Shown here in pieces: positions 1 through 8,966 of a stretch of DNA of 64,000 nucleotides. The stretch spans positions 18,853 to 82,852 of the forward strand of contig JAOAIJ010000027.1 of NCBI GenBank assembly GCA_026414765.1, in the 5' to 3' direction. Made by a program: the position numbers and the translations under genes. The notes beneath the pieces were generated by a model that was given only the letters and a program-made list of their open reading frames with translations, was not told where the DNA came from and searched no databases. Numbering within the stretch: position 1 is the stretch's first letter; each line of letters starts with the position of its first letter. This DNA is from Clostridia bacterium. Lineage in GTDB: Bacteria; Bacillota; Clostridia; Acetivibrionales; DSM-27016.

Positions 1-320
1 ACGCAAGCAGTATAAACGATATTGAAGTTGCTATCGGACCCTCTATAGGAAAATGTTGTTTTGAGGTAGGAGAGGAAGTAATCAGTGAGTTTTCTGAAAA
101 ATTACCCTGGAGTTATGAATTCTGTCACAAAACAGGTACCGATAAGTGGCATATAGATTTACAGTCAATTATTCACAAGTCATTAATAAACACAGGTATC
201 AATAAAAATAACATTGTAAGTTCGAATGTGTGTACCAAATGCAATAAGGATGTTTTCTTTTCACACAGAGGAGACTGTGGGAAAACCGGTAGTATGGCTG
301 CTATAATGCAGCTGAAATAA
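1..320 (+). CDS. pgeF: PgeF/YfiH-family protein (peptidoglycan editing factor), 3' end only
   Basis: This is the last 105 codons of a gene that begins before the window (frame starts at base 3, TAA at 318-320). The translation carries the family signatures IGPSIGKCCFEVGEE near the left edge and FFSHRGDCGKTGSMAA near the C-terminus; the first Cys-Cys and a His are metal or catalytic residues in the multicopper-oxidase-like YfiH/YlmD fold. Family members are small cytosolic enzymes linked to editing of mis-incorporated residues in peptidoglycan precursors and to purine nucleoside cleavage. The N-terminal half is not visible, so completeness cannot be judged. The next gene starts about 30 bp downstream, so they may be co-transcribed. 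Confidence 0.85.
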   Translation, partial: ASSINDIEVAIGPSIGKCCFEVGEEVISEFSEKLPWSYEFCHKTGTDKWHIDLQSIIHKSLINTGINKNNIVSSNVCTKCNKDVFFSHRGDCGKTGSMAAIMQLK

Positions 321-351
321 AAATATCTTTGTTTTGAAAAAAGGTGAAAAA

Positions 352-2034
352 ATGCATAAATTGAAGTTTATTTCAATTATTATTACGATTTCTATATTTA
401 TGACTTCATGTTCAATATATGGCGAATATAAGAATGAAGAAGAGCAGAAAAACCAAAAAATATCTGCGGAAAATGATTATGATGTAATGGATCAGGGGCC
501 GGTAAAAGGGGGAGTTCTTAAGCTCTTCAGTACAAAACCTGATATTCTGAATCCCATTCTTACAAATAACCTTTACGTTCATAGTTTTTTAGGGTTGGTT
601 TTTGAGGGAATGGTAAAACTGGGAAAAGACCAAAGGCCGGTAAGCGCATTGGCAGACAGGTGGGAGGTATCGCCTGACGGGTTGGTGTGGACCTTTCATA
701 TCCGCGAAAATGCAATGTGGCACAACAATATGCCTGTAACTGCGGATGATGTAAAATTTACTCTTGAAACTATTCAAAACAGCAAAATAAATAATATATA
801 TAAAAAAAATACTCAAAATATTTCATTGTTTACAGCTGTAGACAAAAACAATTTTAAAATATTCTTAAGAAAGCCAAATTCTTTTACGGCTGAGACCATG
901 ACATTCCCAATCATACCGAGACACTACTTCATGGGTGAGGATGTCACAAAGCTTGACGCAAGAGGAAACACGGAGCCTGTGGGAACAGGCCCTTACAAGT
1001 TTGTGAAATCAAATGATCCAAATATTATCAAGCTTATTGAAAATAATAAATGGTGGGGCTTGGAAGAAAAAGAGGATTCAAATGAAAGTAATTCTCCTTA
1101 TATCGGTGAAATTGATGTGAGGATTTATGGGAGCGGTAAAGATGAAATAAATGCTTTGCAAATAAATGATATTGATGTTGCTTTCATCCAATCGGGAGAT
1201 TTCGGCAAGTACAGCGGCAGGCCGGATTTGTCGCTTCGCAAGTTTATCAGTAAGAATTATGAGTTTATAGCTTATAATCTGGAAAATCCAATACTGTCGG
1301 ATAAGCTCGTACGACAGGCAATTGCGTATGCGATAGATCGTTCAAAGATAATCAATGATTATCTTGCAGGTCAGGCTGTAGTTTCGGAAATTCCTGTGAT
1401 GCCAAATACATGGCTATATGATACAAGTATCATAACCTATAACAGTAATAAGGCAAAAGCTAAGGAAATGCTGATACAGGGTGGCTGGGAGGAAGACGAG
1501 GGCGGGTTATTCAAAACTATAAAAGGAGTCAAGCGGTATTTAAATCTAGAGCTGATGGTTAACGACTATAATATAAACAGAAGTAAAATAGCAGATGAAA
1601 TAAGCGCACAACTAAAAGAAATAGGAATAAATCTCAGTATTCGGAAAATAAAATGGGAAGATGAATTCAAACAAATAAGATCAAAAAGGTATGATATGGT
1701 TTTATTGGGGTACAGGGTAAGTTCAGTACCGGATATTTCTTTTGCATATTCATCAGCTGAGGCTTCTGGCGGCTTTAATATATCGGGATACAAAAATACA
1801 ACTGTAGATCGATTACTTGAACAAATAGGTACTGAAAGCGATGAAAACAGGAGGAAATTATTGTTCACACAAATGAAGGGTATAATAATGGATGACATGC
1901 CTTATTTAGGATTATTCTTTTATAATAACGCAGCTCTTTTCAGTAAAAGAGTAAAAGGAGAGATAAGCCCGTCTATCTGGGATAGGTTTAACGGAATATC
2001 AGAGTGGTATATTGCGAATACACATAAAAAATAA
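352..2034 (+). CDS. Peptide-type ABC transporter substrate-binding lipoprotein (family 5)
   Basis: A 560-residue family 5 extracellular solute-binding protein (OppA/DppA type), which captures oligopeptides or similar solutes outside the membrane for an ABC importer. The N-terminus is a lipoprotein signal ending in FMTSC, with the lipidated Cys at residue 20, followed by a charged linker. The body holds typical segments such as LVWTFHIRENAMWHN, VTADDVKFTLE, EPVGTGPYKF and LVRQAIAYAIDR. The ATG at 352 is preferred because AAAGGTG lies just upstream; a TTG at 334 would add six residues ahead of the signal. No permease or ATPase genes follow, so this is an orphan binding protein and its substrate is unknown. 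Confidence 0.88.
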   Translation: MHKLKFISIIITISIFMTSCSIYGEYKNEEEQKNQKISAENDYDVMDQGPVKGGVLKLFSTKPDILNPILTNNLYVHSFLGLVFEGMVKLGKDQRPVSALADRWEVSPDGLVWTFHIRENAMWHNNMPVTADDVKFTLETIQNSKINNIYKKNTQNISLFTAVDKNNFKIFLRKPNSFTAETMTFPIIPRHYFMGEDVTKLDARGNTEPVGTGPYKFVKSNDPNIIKLIENNKWWGLEEKEDSNESNSPYIGEIDVRIYGSGKDEINALQINDIDVAFIQSGDFGKYSGRPDLSLRKFISKNYEFIAYNLENPILSDKLVRQAIAYAIDRSKIINDYLAGQAVVSEIPVMPNTWLYDTSIITYNSNKAKAKEMLIQGGWEEDEGGLFKTIKGVKRYLNLELMVNDYNINRSKIADEISAQLKEIGINLSIRKIKWEDEFKQIRSKRYDMVLLGYRVSSVPDISFAYSSAEASGGFNISGYKNTTVDRLLEQIGTESDENRRKLLFTQMKGIIMDDMPYLGLFFYNNAALFSKRVKGEISPSIWDRFNGISEWYIANTHKK

Positions 2035-2104
2035 GCAAATCTGTCTGAAAAACAGTGTGATAGCCTGATAAACTTGGGAGTATACGCTTTAAAACAAATT
2101 TAGC

Positions 2105-2134
2105 TTTACAAAATAAAGTATATGAATGTATAAT
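2105..2134 (+). promoter_or_regulatory. Predicted sigma-A promoter for lspA-rluD
   Basis: TTTACA (2105-2110), an 18-base spacer and a perfect TATAAT (2129-2134), 45 bp before lspA in a 145-bp gap. Seen in sequence; activity is inferred. Confidence 0.6.
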
Positions 2135-2179
2135 TTGCATGATATCGCTTGACTATAAACTACAGGGAGAGTTTTATTA

Positions 2180-2650
2180 ATGATTTGGATAATTATAATA
2201 ATTATTGCATTGATTTTAGATCAATTAAGCAAATTTCTGGTAATAAACAACATAGGCCTGGGAGTATCAAATGCGGTGATAGAAAACTTCTTCTACCTGA
2301 CATATGTAAGGAATAAAGGAGCAGCCTGGAGCATCCTTCAAAACGGAAGATATTTTTTTCTGATTATTACACCGATAATTCTAGCTGTATTGGGCTTTTA
2401 TTTGACCAAGTCAAAAAACAAGCTCCTGAATATTTCAATTTCTTTTATAATTGGCGGTGCAATCGGAAATTATATTGACAGGTTGTTCAGAGTGAGTGTA
2501 GTGGACTTTTTAGAGTTTCATTTCGGATCATACATATTCCCGATTTTTAATATTGCAGATTGCTTTATAGTTGTAGGTACTTTTTTACTGGGATATTACC
2601 TGATCTTTTTGCACAAGGATAATAATGAAGAAAAGATAGAGGCGGAATAA
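2180..2650 (+). CDS. lspA: Signal peptidase II (prolipoprotein signal peptidase)
   Basis: A 156-residue inner-membrane aspartyl protease that removes signal peptides from diacylglyceryl-modified prolipoproteins. Four hydrophobic spans are visible, and both catalytic-Asp blocks are present: GNYIDRLFRVSVVDFLEF (with the conserved GN...DR) and FNIADCFIVVG. Length and motif order match the family. The ATG at 2180 follows AGGGAGAG. The gene lies 5 bp before the pseudouridine synthase gene, the lspA-rluD pairing common in Firmicutes. The lipoprotein encoded just upstream would be one of its substrates. Confidence 0.96.
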   Translation: MIWIIIIIIALILDQLSKFLVINNIGLGVSNAVIENFFYLTYVRNKGAAWSILQNGRYFFLIITPIILAVLGFYLTKSKNKLLNISISFIIGGAIGNYIDRLFRVSVVDFLEFHFGSYIFPIFNIADCFIVVGTFLLGYYLIFLHKDNNEEKIEAE

Positions 2651-2655
2651 AAGCA

Positions 2656-3582
2656 ATGGATGACTTAAAACTATTTTCCGATCAAGAGAACATGAGGATA
2701 GACGCCTGGCTTTCGGTAAAGCTTGAAAATCATTCGCGGACATATGTACAGAAGCTCATAGATGATGGATTTGTAAAAGTGAATGGGAAAGACATAAAAA
2801 CAAATTATAAAGTAAAAATTAACGATGAAATATCGGTTAATATTCCAAAACCGGAGAAGCTGGACGTTAAGCCGGAAAAAATCGATCTTGATATTGTATA
2901 TGAAGATGAAGATATTATTGTTGTAAATAAACCCAAAGGTATGGTTGTACACCCGGCAGCAGGCAATCACACAGGCACTCTTGTAAATGCACTAATGGAA
3001 TATTGCAAAGAGGGTTTGTCTGATATAAACGGGGTTATACGTCCGGGAATAGTACATCGTATTGATAAGGATACTTCTGGGGTATTGGTGATTGCGAAAA
3101 ATAACTTGGCACATGAAAGATTATCCGAAAAACTGAAAATCCATGATATAAAGCGTGTCTATGTTGCAATAGTTGATGGTATTATAAGGGAAGAATCAGG
3201 AAAAATTGATGCTCCCATAGGAAGGCACCCTGTAGAAAGAAAAGAGATGTGTGTAAATACAAAAAACGGGCGTAGGGCAGTCACTTACTTCAAGGTGTTG
3301 GAAAGATTCAAAGATGCAACACTTATTGAAGTGACATTGGAAACCGGAAGAACTCATCAGATAAGAGTTCATATGTCATATATAGGGCACCCTGTAACAG
3401 GGGACAAAGTATACGGTAAGAAAAAGCAGAAACTAAACATAGACGGACAGGCTCTTCATGCGAAGATATTAGGGTTTGAACATCCTGTAAGTAAAAAGTA
3501 TTTGGAGTTTGAAGCACCCATACCGGGCTATTTTCAGAACCTTTTAGAAGATTTAAGAAAACCTATGGACAAAGATAAGTGA
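2656..3582 (+). CDS. RluD/RluA-family ribosomal RNA pseudouridine synthase
   Basis: A 308-residue enzyme that isomerises uridines, probably in large-subunit rRNA. An N-terminal S4 RNA-binding domain spans about residues 12-75 (SRTYVQKLIDDGFVKVNG). The catalytic domain carries HRIDKDTSGVLVIAK with the nucleophilic Asp, then RTHQIRVHMSYIGHPVTGD. The B. subtilis counterpart is YlyB, also next to lspA and before pyrR, so both order and family agree with that locus. The precise target uridines cannot be read from sequence. Confidence 0.93.
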   Translation: MDDLKLFSDQENMRIDAWLSVKLENHSRTYVQKLIDDGFVKVNGKDIKTNYKVKINDEISVNIPKPEKLDVKPEKIDLDIVYEDEDIIVVNKPKGMVVHPAAGNHTGTLVNALMEYCKEGLSDINGVIRPGIVHRIDKDTSGVLVIAKNNLAHERLSEKLKIHDIKRVYVAIVDGIIREESGKIDAPIGRHPVERKEMCVNTKNGRRAVTYFKVLERFKDATLIEVTLETGRTHQIRVHMSYIGHPVTGDKVYGKKKQKLNIDGQALHAKILGFEHPVSKKYLEFEAPIPGYFQNLLEDLRKPMDKDK

Positions 3583-3624
3583 TTGTGATAATATTAATAA
3601 GAAATAAAAATATACCTTTTAAAA

Positions 3625-3747
3625 AGTCCAGAGAGGCTGCAAGGGTGCAATAACGTTTAATGAAATCTATTCAGTTTGTCTAATTGAGTATGATAAATCA
3701 TTTTTGAGCGTATACAAGCTTCTTGCTATCTGGCGGGAAGCTTTATT
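3625..3747 (+). promoter_or_regulatory. PyrR-dependent attenuator leader of the pyr operon
   Basis: AGTCCAGAGAGGCTGCAAGG at 3625-3644 matches the conserved PyrR-binding loop (anti-antiterminator) of Bacillus pyr leaders. It is followed at 3716-3743 by a hairpin AAGCTTCTTGC / GCGGGAAGCTT with 11 pairs and loop TATCTG, then a T-rich tail TTTATT. PyrR bound to UMP or UTP would stabilise the binding hairpin and allow the terminator to form, lowering pyr expression when pyrimidines are plentiful. The motif match is seen; the switching mechanism is from established knowledge of PyrR. Confidence 0.88.
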
Positions 3748-3749
3748 AA

Positions 3750-4319
<570 letters not shown>

Positions 4320-4351
4320 TACAAAGACTGTAAAATGAGAGGATAATCACT

Positions 4352-4468
4352 ATGAAAAGAGAAATGAAAATCCTGAAAATTAATAGTTGTAAGTATTATT
4401 CGGATAATTACTCGTTATTCATTTTCTCTTTTAAGTTAATTAATAAATTTGTGAATAGTAAGGAGTAA
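4352..4468 (+). CDS. Putative leader peptide ORF upstream of pyrB (38 aa)
   Basis: A short ATG-initiated frame with GAGAGG 8 bases upstream (4338-4343), ending in TAA at 4466-4468. Its last codons run into an intrinsic terminator and the stop codon lies in that terminator's loop. A pyrimidine-rich run (4416-4432) is encoded about 25 bases before the terminator stem. The frame also contains a long imperfect stem: 4355-4368 pairs with 4418-4432 (14 pairs, one bulge). This is the layout of the enterobacterial pyrBI leader, where ribosomes trailing a UTP-sensitive RNA polymerase prevent termination. The peptide is Lys/Tyr/Ser-rich and matches nothing I recognise; translation is inferred. Confidence 0.5.
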   Translation: MKREMKILKINSCKYYSDNYSLFIFSFKLINKFVNSKE

Positions 4469-4487
4469 GTGTCCTTGCTATTTTTTT
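4457..4487 (+). terminator. Intrinsic terminator (attenuator) before pyrB
   Basis: AGTAAGGA (4457-4464) and TCCTTGCT (4472-4479) form an 8-pair stem with a 7-base loop, followed by one A and seven Ts (4481-4487). It sits between pyrR and pyrB inside an otherwise co-directional operon, so it must be read through for pyrB-pyrD expression, unless a later promoter exists. No PyrR-binding consensus is visible in front of it. Confidence 0.78.
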
Positions 4488-4589
4488 AATATATAGGGAA
4501 ATATGGTTTTATATACCAGTGACTTATTGATAGTTTATATCTAAAGAAAAATAACTCTTAATTAAGATGACAGGGGTGGGGTAAAAGTG

Positions 4590-5525
4590 ATGCTAAAGTC
4601 AAAAGACCTGCTTGGACTGAAAGATATCACAGCAGAAGAAATCGATCATATTCTGAATACTGCAAAAACGATGAAGTATATTTTAACGGCAAATAATAAA
4701 AAAACGCCGCATTTACAGGGAAAGTCCATAATTACTCTTTTCTATGAAAATAGTACTAGGACAAGACTATCATTTGAACTTGCATCAAAGTACATGAGTG
4801 CAAGCGCGGCAAATATCTCTGCTTCAAGCAGTAGCGTTTCAAAGGGAGAAACACTTATAGATACCGGAAAGACAATAGATATGATGGGTACGGATGTAAT
4901 AATTATCAGGCATCCGATGTCCGGAGCACCTCATTTACTGGCAAAGCATGTAAATGCTTCTGTTATTAATGCGGGAGACGGGATGAACGAGCATCCTACA
5001 CAGGCTCTTTTGGACATGTTTACAATAGTTGAAAAGAAAGGCAGTCTCAAAGGGCTTAAAATAGCTATTATTGGAGATATATTCCACAGTAGGGTAGCAA
5101 GAAGTAACATCTGGGGTATGCTGAAAATGGGTGCAGAAGTCAGTGTTGCAGGTCCGTCTACACTAATGCCTCCAGGCATAGAACAAACAGGCGTAAAGGT
5201 GTACAGCACAATACAGGAAGCTTTGATTGATGCTGATGTGGTAATGGGTTTACGAATCCAGCTCGAAAGGCAAAAGAAGGGATTATTTCCTACTGCGAGA
5301 GAATATGCAAGGTTTTTCGGTCTGGATGACAAGAGACTTAAATTTGCAAAGGAAGATGCGCTTCTAATGCATCCAGGACCTGTAAACAGAGGGCTTGAGC
5401 TTTCAAGCAGTGTAGTTGATTGTGACCAATCTGTCATAAATGAACAGGTTATGAACGGTGTAGCTGTAAGAATGGCGCTCTTGTATCTTTTGACTAGGAG
5501 GGGTATCAGTGAGAATAATAATTAA
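4590..5525 (+). CDS. pyrB: Aspartate carbamoyltransferase, catalytic chain
   Basis: A 311-residue ATCase that joins carbamoyl phosphate to aspartate to give N-carbamoyl-aspartate, the first committed step of UMP synthesis. The carbamoyl-phosphate loop [15 protein letters not shown], the [14 protein letters not shown] block and the C-terminal MHPGPVNRG are all present. The ATG at 4590 follows a GGGGTGGGG stretch; a GTG directly before it is possible. No pyrI regulatory chain follows, so the enzyme is probably an unregulated trimer as in Bacillus, and control would be mostly transcriptional. It overlaps pyrC by 17 bp. Confidence 0.97.
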   Translation: MLKSKDLLGLKDITAEEIDHILNTAKTMKYILTANNKKTPHLQGKSIITLFYENSTRTRLSFELASKYMSASAANISASSSSVSKGETLIDTGKTIDMMGTDVIIIRHPMSGAPHLLAKHVNASVINAGDGMNEHPTQALLDMFTIVEKKGSLKGLKIAIIGDIFHSRVARSNIWGMLKMGAEVSVAGPSTLMPPGIEQTGVKVYSTIQEALIDADVVMGLRIQLERQKKGLFPTAREYARFFGLDDKRLKFAKEDALLMHPGPVNRGLELSSSVVDCDQSVINEQVMNGVAVRMALLYLLTRRGISENNN

Positions 5526-6798
5526 GAATGGACATGTTATAGACACTAAATCCGGCAGAAATGGAAAATACGATATAGTCATTGAGAACGGCAAAGTAGT
5601 TGAAATAGATAATGATATTGAAGTAACGCCAACTTGCGATCTTATTGATGCTTCAGGAAAGTATGTTATACCCGGACTAGTGGATGCACATTGTCATTTG
5701 AGAGATCCAGGATATGAGTATAAGGAAGATATAGAAACAGGAACAAGGAGTGCAGCAATGGGTGGTTTTACTTCAATAGCCTGTATGCCTAATACAAATC
5801 CTGTTATAGACAACCAGAGTGTAGTAAGGTACTTAATAAATAAAGGCAAACATGAAGGTATAGTTAATGTTTACCCTATAGGAGCTATTTCTAAAGGGCA
5901 AAAGGGTGAGGAATTATCGGAAATAGGAGAGTTGAAATTTGCAGGAGCGGTTGCAATCTCTGATGATGGTAAGCCTGTAAGAAATCCTTCATTGATGAAG
6001 AAAGCACTTATGTATGCCTCAATGTTTGACATGACTGTAATATCTCACTGTGAAGATATGGAGCTGGCAGAAGACGGTGTGATGAACGAAGGATATCAAT
6101 CCACGGTTTTGGGACTAAAAGGAATACCTTCAGCAGCGGAAGAAATAATGGTATCCAGGGACCTGATCATTGCTGAATATACAAAGACACCAATCCATAT
6201 AGCACATGTAAGTACAGAGCTTTCTGTTGATTTGATCAGAAACGCCAAAAAACGCGGAGTCAAAGTAACGGCAGAAACCTGTCCGCACTATTTTACACTT
6301 ACTGAAGAGGCCTGTACAGATTTTAATACATTTGCAAAGGTTAATCCTCCTCTCAGGACAAAAAAAGATGTAGAAGCAATTATAGAGGGCTTGAAAGATG
6401 GTACCATAGACATAATTGCGACAGATCATGCTCCTCATCATATAGACGAAAAACGTGTTGAATTCAGCGTTGCTGCAAACGGAATTGTTGGTTTTGAAAC
6501 AGCACTGCCGCTGGCAATTACGTACCTTGTACAACCTGGACATTTGACAATGGAACAGCTGGTAGAAAAAATGTGTGTAAACCCTTCAAAAATATTAGGA
6601 TTGAATAAAGGGTCTATAGACGTAGGAAGAAGTGCAGATATTGCAATAATTGACACTGAAGAAGAATATGTCGTTGATATAGAAAAGTTTCAATCAAAAA
6701 GTAAAAACTCACCGTTTGACGGTTTTAAGTTGAAGGGTACAGTAAATTGTACAATTGTAAATGGAAAAGTAGTAGTACGTGAAAAAGTGTTATTATAA
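5509..6798 (+). CDS. pyrC: Dihydroorotase (class I)
   Basis: A 429-residue zinc amidohydrolase that cyclises carbamoyl-aspartate to dihydroorotate. The metal-binding [16 protein letters not shown], the HIAHVSTE block and the ATDHAPH motif with its catalytic Asp identify an active class I DHOase. Translation starts with GTG at 5509, behind AGGAGGGG and within the end of pyrB, so it is likely translationally coupled. Length is normal for the family. Confidence 0.97.
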   Translation: MRIIIKNGHVIDTKSGRNGKYDIVIENGKVVEIDNDIEVTPTCDLIDASGKYVIPGLVDAHCHLRDPGYEYKEDIETGTRSAAMGGFTSIACMPNTNPVIDNQSVVRYLINKGKHEGIVNVYPIGAISKGQKGEELSEIGELKFAGAVAISDDGKPVRNPSLMKKALMYASMFDMTVISHCEDMELAEDGVMNEGYQSTVLGLKGIPSAAEEIMVSRDLIIAEYTKTPIHIAHVSTELSVDLIRNAKKRGVKVTAETCPHYFTLTEEACTDFNTFAKVNPPLRTKKDVEAIIEGLKDGTIDIIATDHAPHHIDEKRVEFSVAANGIVGFETALPLAITYLVQPGHLTMEQLVEKMCVNPSKILGLNKGSIDVGRSADIAIIDTEEEYVVDIEKFQSKSKNSPFDGFKLKGTVNCTIVNGKVVVREKVLL

Positions 6799-6809
6799 GG
6801 AGTTGAAGT

Positions 6810-7760
6810 ATGTTTATTGACAGTCTTATAGAAAACATTAAGGCGAAGAACAATCCGACTGTTGTTGGGTTGGATCCAAGGATTGAGTATGTTCCACAGT
6901 ATATAAAAAATAAAGCCTTTGAAGAGTATGGAAACAACCTGAACGGTGTTGCCGAGGCCATATGGGAGTTTAACAAGGGAATAATAGATGCAGTTTGCGA
7001 TATAGTACCCGCTGTAAAGCCGCAGTTAGCCTACTATGAAATGTATGGACTTGACGGTATAGAAGTTTTTGAACGGACAATAAGGTATGCCAGAGAAAAC
7101 GGTATGCTTGTTATAGCTGACGGAAAGAGAAATGATATTGGAAGTACTGCTGAAGCATACTCTACTGCATACCTTGGGAAAACAAAACTTGAGGGTGATA
7201 ACTATACAGCAGCATTTGAGACTGATGCATTGACAGTAAGTCCGTATCTTGGTGTAGATGGGGTAAAGCCTTTTATAGATGATTGTAAAAACTACGGAAA
7301 GGGCATTTTCATACTGGTCAAGACTTCAAACAAATCATCAGGACAGCTACAGGATTTGATTACACAGGATGGTAAGCATATTTATGAAATAATGGCTGCA
7401 TTGGTCAATGAATGGGGTAATGATGTGAAAGGAAAGTATGGATATAGCAGCGTAGGTGCTGTTGTAGGTGCTACTTATCCCGAACAGGCAAAAGTCTTAA
7501 GAAAGATAATGAAGAATGCATATATTCTTGTACCAGGATACGGAGCACAGGGTGGAACGGCGCAGGATATAGTAAGCTCATTTAATGAGGATGGGCTGGG
7601 CGCAATAGTAAATGCATCCAGAAGCATCATGTGTGCCTATAAGGCGGATTTATGGAAGAGCAATTTCAGTGAGGAAAGATATAGTGAGGCTTGCAGAGCA
7701 GAAGCATTAAGAATGAAAGATGACATAAACGCTGCGATAAAAGCGGCCTATGGAAAGTAA
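6810..7760 (+). CDS. pyrF: Orotidine 5'-phosphate decarboxylase (type 2)
   Basis: A 316-residue OMP decarboxylase that makes UMP. It belongs to the longer type 2 subfamily: VVGLDPRIEYVP at the N-terminus, PQLAYYEMYGLDG, and the catalytic block VIADGKRNDIGSTAEAY with the conserved Lys and Asp pair. VPGYGAQGGT and the phosphate-binding NASRSIM segment follow. The ATG at 6810 follows AAGGAGTTG, 11 bp after pyrC. No residues of the active site look missing. Confidence 0.96.
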   Translation: MFIDSLIENIKAKNNPTVVGLDPRIEYVPQYIKNKAFEEYGNNLNGVAEAIWEFNKGIIDAVCDIVPAVKPQLAYYEMYGLDGIEVFERTIRYARENGMLVIADGKRNDIGSTAEAYSTAYLGKTKLEGDNYTAAFETDALTVSPYLGVDGVKPFIDDCKNYGKGIFILVKTSNKSSGQLQDLITQDGKHIYEIMAALVNEWGNDVKGKYGYSSVGAVVGATYPEQAKVLRKIMKNAYILVPGYGAQGGTAQDIVSSFNEDGLGAIVNASRSIMCAYKADLWKSNFSEERYSEACRAEALRMKDDINAAIKAAYGK

Positions 7761-7843
7761 CCGCACAGGTCACAGAAATACTCATGTAAAAAAGGCAATT
7801 AATTAGTAATTAGCCTATAATATAGATTTAAGGGGTGTAATAA

Positions 7844-8920
7844 ATGAAGGCGATATTGGCGCTTGAAGATGGTACGGTTTTTCATGGTAACAGCTTTGGG
7901 ATAGAAGGCGAAATAATTGGAGAAATAGTATTTAATACAGGAATGACAGGATACCAGGAGGTTCTGACAGATCCATCGTACTGTGGTCAGATTGTTACGA
8001 TGACATATCCACTTATAGGCAACTACGGTGTTAATCTGGAAGACATAGAATCAAGTAAACCGCAGGTAAGAGGGTTTATTGTAAGAGAGCTTTGCAAAAC
8101 ACCCAGTAACTGGAGATCGATAGAATCCTTGAATGAATACCTGAAGAGACATAATATAATAGGAATTGAGGGTATTGATACAAGAGCTCTTACAAGAATT
8201 TTAAGGGATAAGGGCACTATGAAAGGAATTATCTCTACTAACCCTGACTTCAAGCTTGAAGAAAGGCTGGAAGAGATAAAAGCTTACGCTATAAAGGAAC
8301 CTGTACACCAGGTAACTACAAAGGAAGTTGCACACTATAAAGGTACAGGATTTAAAGTTGCGCTTATTGATTATGGAATAAAACAAAATATAATAAGGTC
8401 ACTAATTAAAAGAGGTTGTGATGTACATGTGTTTCCGGCATGGACAAGTGCAGAAGAGATATTGGACATAGATCCTGACGGCATAATGCTTTCAAACGGA
8501 CCTGGTGATCCAAAGGATTGTCAGGATGAAATAAATACACTGAAAAAACTTATCGGTAAGAAACCAATATTTGGAATATGCCTTGGACATCAGCTGACAG
8601 CATTAGCAAATAATGCAAATACACAAAAACTCAAATACGGCCACCGTGGGTGTAACCACCCTGTAAAGGATCTGAACAAGGATTTGACTTATATTACTTC
8701 ACAGAATCACGGATATACAATCATTGAGGATTCACTGGATACGGAAAGAATGGAAGTAAGCCATAGGAATATGAATGACGGCACTATTGAAGGTGTAAGA
8801 TATAAGGATGTGCCTGTATTCACTGTTCAGTTCCATCCGGAAGCTTCGCCCGGACCAACAGATACGGCATACCTTTTTGATGAATTCATAGAACTGATGA
8901 AAAAACATAAGAGCATTTAA
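7844..8920 (+). CDS. carA: Carbamoyl-phosphate synthase small subunit
   Basis: A 358-residue glutaminase subunit that hydrolyses glutamine and passes ammonia to CarB. The N-terminal CPSase small-chain domain (TGMTGYQEVLTDPSYCGQ) is followed by a class I amidotransferase domain with nucleophile Cys in FGICLGHQLTA and the His/Glu of QFHPEASPGP. It begins 83 bp after pyrF, behind AAGGGGTG. The gap holds only a weak imperfect hairpin, so pyr read-through is likely. Together with carB it serves pyrimidine and probably arginine synthesis. Confidence 0.97.
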   Translation: MKAILALEDGTVFHGNSFGIEGEIIGEIVFNTGMTGYQEVLTDPSYCGQIVTMTYPLIGNYGVNLEDIESSKPQVRGFIVRELCKTPSNWRSIESLNEYLKRHNIIGIEGIDTRALTRILRDKGTMKGIISTNPDFKLEERLEEIKAYAIKEPVHQVTTKEVAHYKGTGFKVALIDYGIKQNIIRSLIKRGCDVHVFPAWTSAEEILDIDPDGIMLSNGPGDPKDCQDEINTLKKLIGKKPIFGICLGHQLTALANNANTQKLKYGHRGCNHPVKDLNKDLTYITSQNHGYTIIEDSLDTERMEVSHRNMNDGTIEGVRYKDVPVFTVQFHPEASPGPTDTAYLFDEFIELMKKHKSI

Positions 8921-8966
8921 TTGGCGGCTATTGGTTGCCGATTGATTTGAATGGGGGATAGAGATA

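Noticed and set aside
4338..4343. GAGAGG before the pyrB leader frame as a second PyrR-binding loop
   Set aside because: The required preceding AGTCC is missing; the bases fit a Shine-Dalgarno for the leader frame better.
7761..7843. Hairpin GGCAATTA/TAATTAGCC before carA as a third pyr attenuator
   Set aside because: The stem is short with a bulge and has no T run; it does not look like a terminator.
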